Below, in pieces: positions 56,986 to 64,000 of a stretch of DNA of 64,000 bases. Location of the stretch: the NCBI GenBank assembly GCA_020444175.1, contig JAHLLM010000029.1, positions 1 through 64,000 of the forward strand, written 5' to 3'. Origin of the DNA: Desulfobulbaceae bacterium (GTDB taxonomy: Bacteria > Desulfobacterota > Desulfobulbia > Desulfobulbales > SURF-16). The position numbers were made by a program, and so were the translations under genes. Within the stretch, counting starts at the first letter, position 1, and each line of letters begins with the position of its first letter. The notes beneath the pieces are model-generated. The model saw only the letters and a program-made list of their open reading frames with translations, searched no databases and was not told the origin of the DNA.

Positions 56986-58608
56986 GTGAGTATCACCAAC
57001 AAGGTGATACCGCATGAAATTTATTGCCACAGCCTGGAGGACTTTGGCAAACAGCATCATTTTTTTACCATGGCACCCAGTAAGGCAGCAAAAAAAACTA
57101 AATTTATACGAAAACATCTCCGGAAACAGACAGACCGGCTTCTGCAGCGGGCAATAACCTTGCACCAGGAAGGGAAACTGACAGAGGCACAAAATACCTA
57201 CGAAAAAATTCTGTCTATCAATCCTCGAAACAGTGATGTGCTGGGCAACCTCGGCCTTTTAAAGCACAGTCAGGGCAGTACATCCAGGGCTGTGGAGCTC
57301 TACCAGCAGGCCTTGTCTCTCTCCCCCAATCAGGACCACCTTTACTATTTTCTTGGTAACGGCCTCAAAGAACTGGGCCAGAATGAGAAAGCCGTTGCCG
57401 CTTACCAGAAAGCCCTTGCGGCCAACTACGATTCGCTCAACACCCTGCTTCACCTTGGCATGTCCCGGCAAAATCTCGGCCAGTTATCCCAGGCCAGAGA
57501 GTGCTATGAACAAATCCTCAGGCTATCCCCCAAGTCTACGCAGGCAGCGTATCACCTCGGCCTCCTGGCTTTTCAACAGGGACGCTACAAGGAAGCGGCG
57601 GACCATTTTTCCACTGTCCTCCAATATGAGGCAGAGAACATCGATGCCAGCTTTAATCTTGCCCTGTGCCACAAGGAACTTGGTCAGAGGAATACGGCTC
57701 TTGAACTTCTTAAAAAGGCCGGTAAACTTGCTCCTGAGGACTCTGACATTTCATATAATATCGGCGTACTGTATAAGGAAGAAGGCGAATTCAATGACGC
57801 TGAGGAAGCATTTTTACATGCCTTGACCCTCAGTCCGGATAAAGGTATCTGCCTGACAGATCTTGCCATTCTGTATCACATGCAAAATCGTCTTGAAGAG
57901 GCAGTGTGCTTCTATAAACGAGCATTGGAGGTGGGATATCATAGCGAGGCGGCGACCCACATGATAGCGGCCTTAAATGGACAAAAAACCGACAGTGCGC
58001 CTCATCAATATATCCTTGATATCTTTGACAATTACGCCTCTGACTTTGAGCTGATTCTTACTCGCGACCTCAACTACGATATACCGCGCCAACTGGCTCA
58101 TATTTTTCAGGAGTATCATGATAAGCCCCTGCACACGGCCCTGGATCTTGGTTGCGGCACCGGCTTATCCGGATTGCCGTTTCGGGAAACAACCACCCAC
58201 CTGACAGGTGTTGATCTGTCCCAAAAGATGCTCGCAGTGGCCGAAAAAAAACAGATTTACGATCAGCTTCATTGCCGTGAACTCATAGACTTCCTGCAAT
58301 CAACAACAGATGATTACCAACTGGTGATTGCCGCTGATGTCTTTGTCTACCTTGGTCGCCTTGAACCATTTTTTACCGCACTCAACACCTCTCTCAGCCA
58401 TGGCAGTTACGTGCTCTTTTCGGTGGAGCGCTGTTCGGGTGAGAGCTATTGCCTTCGCCAATCGGGCCGCTATGCCCATTCTGAAAAATATATTGGCAAT
58501 CTCGCTGAAACCTTTGACTTCAGGATCAAACACCAACAGGAAGCAGGAATTCGAAAGGAACGCGGTGCATGGATTCCCGGGGATATCTACCTCCTGCAAC
58601 GTGGTTAG
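56986..58608 (+). CDS. TPR-repeat protein fused to a SAM-dependent methyltransferase
   Basis: A 512-540 residue cytosolic protein. About eight tetratricopeptide repeats (~45-330; for example YEKILSINPRNSDVLGNLG, YQQALSLSPNQ) form a protein-binding superhelix. A class I methyltransferase follows (ALDLGCGTGLSG, ~385-397; LTGVDLSQKML). The TPR part probably selects a protein substrate, which cannot be identified here. Start: GTG 56986, or ATG 57070 (which drops 28 residues); neither has a good ribosome site. The two ends of the gene are isolated from its neighbours. Confidence 0.87.
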   Translation: MSITNKVIPHEIYCHSLEDFGKQHHFFTMAPSKAAKKTKFIRKHLRKQTDRLLQRAITLHQEGKLTEAQNTYEKILSINPRNSDVLGNLGLLKHSQGSTSRAVELYQQALSLSPNQDHLYYFLGNGLKELGQNEKAVAAYQKALAANYDSLNTLLHLGMSRQNLGQLSQARECYEQILRLSPKSTQAAYHLGLLAFQQGRYKEAADHFSTVLQYEAENIDASFNLALCHKELGQRNTALELLKKAGKLAPEDSDISYNIGVLYKEEGEFNDAEEAFLHALTLSPDKGICLTDLAILYHMQNRLEEAVCFYKRALEVGYHSEAATHMIAALNGQKTDSAPHQYILDIFDNYASDFELILTRDLNYDIPRQLAHIFQEYHDKPLHTALDLGCGTGLSGLPFRETTTHLTGVDLSQKMLAVAEKKQIYDQLHCRELIDFLQSTTDDYQLVIAADVFVYLGRLEPFFTALNTSLSHGSYVLFSVERCSGESYCLRQSGRYAHSEKYIGNLAETFDFRIKHQQEAGIRKERGAWIPGDIYLLQRG

Positions 58609-58634
58609 AACATAAACAGAAATTAAGGAGGTGA

Positions 58635-60401
58635 CTACAAATGGAATTTACTGACCATATCCTCCAGCCGACTGGCAAGTTGCGATAGTTCACTGGCCGC
58701 ATCAGAAATCTGATGGATACCTGTGTTGCTTTTGACAACCACCTCATTGACTTCTTTGACATTTGATGAGGCCTCATTTGCCCTTCCAGCCAGTTCGTCA
58801 ATGGAGGAGGCAATATCGTTTGCACCTTCATTGGCATGAGCGACATTGGAAGCAATATTATTGGCCTCCCTGGCCTGCTCCTCCACTGCCTGACTGATCT
58901 TGTTTGACGATTCATTGACCTTCTTGATTGTCTCTGCAACCTCTGAAATAACATTGACCGATTCATCAGTACCGCTCTGAACCTGACTAATCAAAGAGGC
59001 AATATTTTCAGCGGCAACAGCGCTCTGTTTGGCAAGCTCCTTCACCTCTCCGGCAACAACGGCAAATCCCTTCCCAGCCTCTCCGGCCCTGGCAGCCTCA
59101 ATGGTTGCATTCAAGGCCAGCAGTTTCGTCTGTTCAGTAATCTCATTTATGGCAGTGGTCACCTTGCCGATTTCTATGGCAGTATCATGAAGGGACATGA
59201 TGGTTGTTGTAGCTTTTTCAGACATTGAAATTGCGGATTCCGTCACTTGTGCGCCATCCCGGGCACTGCTGCCGATTTCCATGATTGCAGCTGACATATT
59301 TTCTGTCGTCCGGGCAACGGCCCCCATATTTTCCGACATCTTGCGCGCTGTTTCCGAAACGTTCTGGGCATAGTTGTTGATATCTTCTATCCGCGCAGCA
59401 GCGTTTGCCGTCTGGCCGGTCATCTGCTCCGCTCCTCCAGCTAATTGCAGGGAAAGGCCTGTCATCGACTCAGAAGAATCGGACAACTGCGTGGCATTGT
59501 TCTGCACGTGTTCGATCATCTGGGCCAGATTTTCCACCATCTTCTTCAGAGAACGGCCCAAAGCATCCTTTTCCGAAGTAACCTGCACATCACAGGTTAA
59601 ATCTCCTCTTGCTATGGATTCGGCTACAGCTGCCTTATGGGCCAGAGCCTGGACCATTTCGTTAAGCGATTTACTCATCACACCTATCTCGTCGCTGCTG
59701 TCAATATCCAGATGGTTGGACACATCGCCTGCAGCTACCTCCCTGGCAAAATGCACTGTTTTCTCGAGAGGACGAGTAATTGTAATAAAGGTAATAATGG
59801 AAACAACAAGCACAAAAGGCACAATGACCCCAAAAAATACAAAGTTGAGCCGTATGCTATGATGCGAAAGATCATGGATTGCATCCAGTGAAGCCTCAAG
59901 ATCGCTGCGGGCAATTTTCTGCAATGCTGCAATAAGCGTGAGATATTTCTTCTTCTGCTTTTTAAAGGCCTCCTCGGCATTGTAGGCTTCAGCATAATCC
60001 TGGTCAACAGCCAGCTGAACCCAGCTTGTTCCCAGGGCGCACATTTGTCCGCACATTTCCGTGAGTCGGTTGAGGTAGTCCTGCAACTCTTCATTCTTCG
60101 TATTGCTGGCCAAGTCCGAAATTTCAGATGCAAAATCACCCCGTTTTTCTATTACCTTTTCAAAATTTGTCAGCGACTCGCTGCGCGCACTCAGTTCCAG
60201 TTCGCTTAACAGCTTCTGGGCACCAAAACTGATTTTTTCAATTTCAATGGCTGAAACAAACTTTTCACCCTTAACCTGTTCAGATATATCAATATTTCTA
60301 TTTAACGCATTATTTCCATTATAAAAAAGAATAAACATGCCCAACAGAGAAGCACAAATCATGACAACAATTCTTACTTTGATACTTGGCATTGTAAACA
60401 T
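58635..60401 (-). CDS. Methyl-accepting chemotaxis protein with HAMP
   Basis: A 588-residue chemoreceptor. It has a first membrane helix (~8-28), a periplasmic helical sensor (~30-185, including paired Cys in [10 protein letters not shown]), a second helix (~186-208) and HAMP ([20 protein letters not shown], ~209-262). The signalling domain carries the hairpin [20 protein letters not shown] (~420-440). No C-terminal pentapeptide is seen. The ATG at 60401 follows GCGAGGA. It converges with the TPR-methyltransferase gene, 26 bases apart. Confidence 0.94.
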   Translation of the reverse strand: MFTMPSIKVRIVVMICASLLGMFILFYNGNNALNRNIDISEQVKGEKFVSAIEIEKISFGAQKLLSELELSARSESLTNFEKVIEKRGDFASEISDLASNTKNEELQDYLNRLTEMCGQMCALGTSWVQLAVDQDYAEAYNAEEAFKKQKKKYLTLIAALQKIARSDLEASLDAIHDLSHHSIRLNFVFFGVIVPFVLVVSIITFITITRPLEKTVHFAREVAAGDVSNHLDIDSSDEIGVMSKSLNEMVQALAHKAAVAESIARGDLTCDVQVTSEKDALGRSLKKMVENLAQMIEHVQNNATQLSDSSESMTGLSLQLAGGAEQMTGQTANAAARIEDINNYAQNVSETARKMSENMGAVARTTENMSAAIMEIGSSARDGAQVTESAISMSEKATTTIMSLHDTAIEIGKVTTAINEITEQTKLLALNATIEAARAGEAGKGFAVVAGEVKELAKQSAVAAENIASLISQVQSGTDESVNVISEVAETIKKVNESSNKISQAVEEQAREANNIASNVAHANEGANDIASSIDELAGRANEASSNVKEVNEVVVKSNTGIHQISDAASELSQLASRLEDMVSKFHL

Positions 60402-60805
60402 GAAAATCCTCGCATTTTTTATTTAAAAACAAGCGAATGAGTCAAACTGCAGCAGGTTTGCTGGCGCTTAATGTAGTATTATAGGGGGCAACTTATCGGA
60501 ATGAAAGTTTTTTTTCAAGGATCATGCATTACGGAACAGCGCGCAATGGCGAAGGGAAATTACAATGTTGCGTTATCGGAACCCCTTTCTTTATGTCCTG
60601 CGAAGAAATAATTCATGCTTTTTTGTGTTTTCGCTTCTTTCTCATCGCGAATTTTTTTGTAAATATTTTTTGCTTTTCTCTTTTTTTTCCCCCATACTTT
60701 AAATAATGTTGACTACTTATAACAAGCATTCACCTCACTTTTGTCTCTTTCAAGAACAATAAGTGTACTTATGTCAGATAATCTTTATTCTAGCGGGAGG
60801 GTTTG
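60402..60805. other. Divergent intergenic region between chemoreceptor and rhodanese genes
   Basis: No supported gene. AT-rich, with promoters for both neighbours expected. A 60-codon frame at 60524-60706 has no ribosome site. Confidence 0.4.
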
Positions 60806-61534
60806 ATGAAAAAACTTAATTTCAGTCGTGTACTTTGTTTTGTTGCCTGTTTTTTTCTCATTCATTCAGCAGCAATGGCTGCTGAAGACTTTACAATGAT
60901 CACCACCGATGAATTGAAAGCCAAAATGGATGCAGGTGAGACTTTTACCCTGGTTAACGCCCTGAGTCCCATTGAATTTAAGGAATTAACAATCAAAGGA
61001 TCTGTAAATATTCCCAGCAGCAGAGTTACAGCAGACAATCCCCTGCTTCCAGCTGACAAATCCAGCCTGCTCATTTTTTTCTGCAAGGGTCCTAAATGTT
61101 CAAAAAGCAAAAAGGCCGCTAAGATTGCCATGAAATTCGGCTACTCCAATGTCATGGTTTATAATGAAGGCCTTCCTGCCTGGGCAAAAAAAAGATATCC
61201 CATTGAAAGCCAGGTAAAATACCCAAAAGTTAAACTAACCCGCCTCAGTCCCCAGGAAGTAAAGGGCCAGATGAATTCCGCGGTTCTGCTTGATATCCGA
61301 GGAGAAGAAGTGAAAAAAGTTGGAAAAATTAACGGAGCTATCAGTATTCCACTCGATGACATGGAAGACAAATACGCCACTTTGCCCAAAGGCAAAAAAA
61401 TTATTATTATTGACCATGCAGGAAAACAGGTCAACATCTGCGGCAAGTTTCTGCATATGAATGGCTATGAAGATCTTGCTGCCATGGATGGTGGCGTCCT
61501 GGCCTGGAAACGTGCAGGTTTACCGGTAGAATAA
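60806..61534 (+). CDS. Exported tandem rhodanese-domain protein
   Basis: A 242-residue periplasmic protein with a signal peptide (VLCFVACFFLIHSAAMAA). Domain 1 (~30-130) has the persulfide-forming Cys in FFCKGPKCSKS (Cys near 93). Domain 2 (~140-242) has the fold (AVLLDIRGEE; GGVLAWKRAGLPVE), but its active-site loop reads IDHAGKQVNIC, with no Cys at the catalytic place, so it is probably structural. It may move sulfane sulfur outside the cytoplasm. The ATG at 60806 follows GGGAGGG; a TTG three bases upstream is less likely. Confidence 0.9.
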   Translation: MKKLNFSRVLCFVACFFLIHSAAMAAEDFTMITTDELKAKMDAGETFTLVNALSPIEFKELTIKGSVNIPSSRVTADNPLLPADKSSLLIFFCKGPKCSKSKKAAKIAMKFGYSNVMVYNEGLPAWAKKRYPIESQVKYPKVKLTRLSPQEVKGQMNSAVLLDIRGEEVKKVGKINGAISIPLDDMEDKYATLPKGKKIIIIDHAGKQVNICGKFLHMNGYEDLAAMDGGVLAWKRAGLPVE

Positions 61535-61571
61535 AAAAAGTTTACCTCAGGAAAAGGAGATGGCTGCCAGT

Positions 61572-61740
61572 TAGTGTCTGTCCAGAAATAGGTCATTTTG
61601 TTCGAGATCAAGCATTGCGCAAAAGATTACCGGAGGCATATATACGATATCTCGGTGTCTCGCAGGCTCGCTTACCGGAGGATAATTTTTTAAGCATGAC
61701 GCAGATATAGGTCAAAAGGGCCATTTATGGACAGGCACCA
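61572..61740. mobile_element. MITE-like element, TAGTGTCTGTCC terminal repeats, copy B
   Basis: A 169-bp element bounded by TAGTGTCTGTCCAGAAAT and the imperfect inverted ATTTATGGACAGGCACCA. It contains CCGGAGGATAATTTTTTAAG followed by CATGACGCAG, a ribosome-site-plus-ATG module that opens no long frame here but does at 7585. It is the longest of three copies. Confidence 0.85.
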
Positions 61741-61831
61741 GATAACGTGCAGGATCTCTTTTTTTCATGCATCTGCCGTCTTTTAGGCTCCAGCATGGAG
61801 CCTCGATATTAAACATAAGAGAGAATTCAAT

Positions 61832-63271
61832 ATGAAAATTGGAAGCAAAAAAAAACTATACCTCTTTTTTCTTCTACTTTTCACCATATCCGGCATTATC
61901 GTCTCTTACGCCCTGCTTGCAACGAACCAATTTTCGCGGGATATCAAAAAAGTAAGCAGGCAGATTTTTCCGGAAAGTAAAATTGCTCTGGAAATGAAAG
62001 GCCTTGTCTCCATTGTCATTGAAAAATTCAATGTTTCACGGGCAGCGGGAACGGAAGCAGAGCTTGAAAACATCGACAAACTGAACAAACAGATCCTTTC
62101 ACTCTTCAAAAAATTACAGGATTTATCAAAAGATGAGCCCCCTGCCGCGAAAGAGGTTGCTTTGATACACAAGACCTTTGAATCCTCATATCAGGCAGGC
62201 TTGAAGATGATTAGCGCCAGCGTTAATCAGGAATATGAAGACGAGGCAATATGGACCGGAACCTTTGACAGTCAAAACAAAAAATTATTTCAGTCGTTAA
62301 ACAAGATTGTTGCCAATAATTCAGCAAGTCACACCGAGGCAATGACTCATGTCCTTGATGTCAGTCGGCGTTTAAATACCATCCTGCTCTTTTCCATTGT
62401 CCTCCTGGCAGCAGTTGGTGCAATGACCTTCTATCTCATTATGCTCATGTCCCGTCAGCTCGACAAAATGTCAGTGGAATCCACCCTGGCGACAAACGGG
62501 CTCCTTGACGCCATAGCAAATATTAATTCCATGTCCGTGCAGCTGGCCAATGAAACCAGCTCCTCCTCGTCTTCTCTTGACGAAATAGTCAGCACCATGG
62601 ATAGCATGTCGGAGCAGACGAAAGAGAGCCTGGAAGCTGCTCGTACAGCTGATAAAACGGCAAATGACCTCCATGAAACAGCCACCCGTTCCAATAAATC
62701 CATTGCCGATGTAGACGAATCCATGACAGCCATGGTCGAGGCTGACAGGGAAATTTCATCTCTTGTCAAGGATATTGAAGATATCGCCTTTCAGACAAAC
62801 CTCCTTGCCCTTAATGCAGCAGTGGAAGCAGCAAGGGCTGGAGAGGCTGGTGCCGGTTTTGCTGTGGTGGCGGATGAAGTCCGCAACCTGGCCATCCGCA
62901 CGGCAGATACTTCTAGTCAGGTCGCCACCATAATCCAGCGACTTGATGAAAAGGTGACACAGGGCGTAGAAGTTGTCGAAAATCTGAAGAAAATCTTCTC
63001 AGAGGTGACATCAGCTTCCGATTTCGTGGTTGAACAGATGTCAAAAATCAAAGAAACTGGAAACCGCCAGGCTGATACAGAAGAACAAATAAGGACCTCG
63101 GTAACAAGCATAGACGACATGGTTCAATCCCAGGCTGCCATGTCTGAAGAGGCATCCGCAACTGTACAGGATGTACAGGACCAGGTAGAAAAACTCCACC
63201 GGATGCAGGAAGAACTGATGCTTTTCTGGGAAGGCTCGGTTGCCGAAAAGCTCCAGGCAAAAGAAAATTGA
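61832..63271 (+). CDS. Methyl-accepting chemotaxis protein without HAMP
   Basis: A 479-residue chemoreceptor. It has a membrane helix (~10-30), a periplasmic helical sensor (~31-188), a second helix (~190-213) and then the signalling helices directly, with no recognisable HAMP linker. The kinase-contact tip has [20 protein letters not shown] (~315-335). The lack of HAMP suggests a rigid or unusual transmission path. The ATG follows AGAGAGAA. Its stop overlaps the start of the MauE-like gene, implying co-translation. Confidence 0.93.
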   Translation: MKIGSKKKLYLFFLLLFTISGIIVSYALLATNQFSRDIKKVSRQIFPESKIALEMKGLVSIVIEKFNVSRAAGTEAELENIDKLNKQILSLFKKLQDLSKDEPPAAKEVALIHKTFESSYQAGLKMISASVNQEYEDEAIWTGTFDSQNKKLFQSLNKIVANNSASHTEAMTHVLDVSRRLNTILLFSIVLLAAVGAMTFYLIMLMSRQLDKMSVESTLATNGLLDAIANINSMSVQLANETSSSSSSLDEIVSTMDSMSEQTKESLEAARTADKTANDLHETATRSNKSIADVDESMTAMVEADREISSLVKDIEDIAFQTNLLALNAAVEAARAGEAGAGFAVVADEVRNLAIRTADTSSQVATIIQRLDEKVTQGVEVVENLKKIFSEVTSASDFVVEQMSKIKETGNRQADTEEQIRTSVTSIDDMVQSQAAMSEEASATVQDVQDQVEKLHRMQEELMLFWEGSVAEKLQAKEN

Positions 63272-63747
63272 AGTTAAAATCAGTTTGCAGATTTTTCATA
63301 CTCTCTGACTATTACCTGGCAGCGCTCCTCCTCCTCTGGGCTGGAATCAGCAAAATGCGAAATCCGGGTGTGGGCGATGTGCTGGAAGGTCTGCTTGAGC
63401 ATGACGTATTAAACATTGACCAGCTTATTTTTATTTCCCGCTGGTTTCCTCCTCTGGAAATCATGCTTGCCATATTCGCATTAACCGGAATCTTCGCGGC
63501 TCTTTTTTCGCGATTCATGGCCTTGCTTTATCTTTTCTTTGCCGTTCTTATCCTGTATGTCTCTGAAGGCTTTCTTCTGCTGCCCATCGATTGCGGTTGT
63601 TTTGGCGAGGGGAATCAGACACCAGCCTATCTTCTCATAATGCGGAACGTTTTCATTGCCCTCCCGCTTATCTTTTTCCCGAAACCAGTCGGATATTTGA
63701 AACGACCTCATTTTCTTTTGCTGCAAAGCACAACCAATGGCTTTTAA
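63268..63747 (+). CDS. MauE/DoxX-like membrane protein with CGCFG motif
   Basis: A 159-residue protein with four membrane helices (~12-27, 60-80, 83-102 and 121-138) and a Cys pair in DCGCFGEG (~108-115), which is the signature of the MauE/DoxX-like redox membrane proteins. Relatives support disulfide or quinone-thiol chemistry in the periplasm. It starts at TTG 63268, overlapping the chemoreceptor stop by four bases; there is no early ATG. Pairing with a chemoreceptor is unusual and may mean that the receptor reports on a thiol or redox state. Confidence 0.83.
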   Translation: MKLKSVCRFFILSDYYLAALLLLWAGISKMRNPGVGDVLEGLLEHDVLNIDQLIFISRWFPPLEIMLAIFALTGIFAALFSRFMALLYLFFAVLILYVSEGFLLLPIDCGCFGEGNQTPAYLLIMRNVFIALPLIFFPKPVGYLKRPHFLLLQSTTNGF

Positions 63748-63799
63748 GGAATAGAAAGGCCGCAGAAAAAAAAGAAATTTTCTTCTCAAAATCCAATTG

Positions 63800-64000
63800 T
63801 TAATCTGATGAAAGAGTCACGGCCTCAGACTCAATGGAAACAGCAACGGTGTCGCCAATCCCAGGGCGGAGGAAATTATAATTTTCGCGTTTCAGCAGAA
63901 CAGTAAGCAGAAAGCCGATATTGACTACCGCGCGCACCCTGTCAGATTCTTCCATAAGCTGAACAACTTTCCCCTCTATACAGTTGGACACCTCTGATCT
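63800..64000 (-). CDS. C-terminal TOBE (Mop-like) domain, partial at window edge
   Basis: The frame stays open to the window end, so only the last ~65 residues are seen. They form a TOBE/Mop-type oxyanion-binding domain (SNCIEGKVVQLMEESDRVRAVV; LRPGIGDTVAVSIESEAV), as at the end of ModC or ModE molybdate proteins. It probably belongs to a molybdate or tungstate ABC ATPase whose body lies beyond 64000. The GTG at 63991 looks internal, since the frame continues upstream of it. Confidence 0.75.
   Translation of the reverse strand, partial: RSEVSNCIEGKVVQLMEESDRVRAVVNIGFLLTVLLKRENYNFLRPGIGDTVAVSIESEAVTLSSD

Noticed and set aside
1-64000. tRNA, rRNA, CRISPR arrays and prophage genes
   Set aside because: No T-loop-like clusters, no regularly spaced repeats, and no integrase, capsid or transposase frames were seen.

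Overview
The window looks like a chromosomal segment of a sulfur-cycling deltaproteobacterium (phylum Desulfobacterota). A Desulfobulbales-type organism is my best guess. This rests on three things: many periplasmic multihaem cytochromes, a DsrC-family protein, and a cluster that only reads through if UGA is decoded as selenocysteine. The taxonomic call is inference; no rRNA or tRNA gene is present.

Layout. 0-11 kb: a diguanylate cyclase, then a minus-strand metabolic run (aroK, aroC, glgA, an unknown gene, gap, and a very large PEP-synthase-like protein). 11-18 kb: AhpC peroxiredoxin, RdgB, a decayed chemoreceptor pseudogene, a PAS-LuxR regulator, and a cold-shock group (CspA, DEAD-box helicase, RRM protein). 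18-26 kb: signalling and secretion genes (PilB/GspE ATPase, HDOD protein, secreted Cache-like protein, chemoreceptor, DsbA-like protein, and a diguanylate cyclase with a haem-c motif in its periplasmic sensor). 26.6-39.4 kb: three giant secreted proteins of unknown role in one operon-like run, followed by a DUF481 outer-membrane protein. 41.8-47 kb: a duplicated-pentahaem cytochrome, an MtrA/DmsE-type decahaem cytochrome and an MtrB/PioB-type porin, which together look like an extracellular electron conduit. 47-51 kb: PilZ, an M24 peptidase, a divergent DsrC and MarC. 51.6-56.7 kb: the selenoprotein cluster. 57-64 kb: TPR-methyltransferase, two chemoreceptors, a double rhodanese, a MauE-like protein and the end of a TOBE-domain gene.

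The most interesting region is 51574-56675: an Fe-S/VTT-domain fusion, a second VTT-like membrane protein, a YdjY-like secreted protein, a MerB-like organomercurial lyase and an ArsM-like methyltransferase. The MerB-like gene has an in-frame UGA exactly at the catalytic cysteine corresponding to MerB Cys159. The ArsM-like gene has two in-frame UGAs, one next to an N-terminal Cys and one at the conserved C-terminal WxxC cysteine. All three UGAs are followed by short hairpins of the bacterial SECIS type, two of them with GGUC in the loop. I read this as an undescribed selenocysteine-dependent metal(loid) or organometal handling module related in gene content to E. coli ydjXYZ.

Two families of short inverted-repeat elements are scattered through the window. 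One supplies the Shine-Dalgarno and start codon of a gene at 7.58 kb; another copy forms the stop codon of marC.
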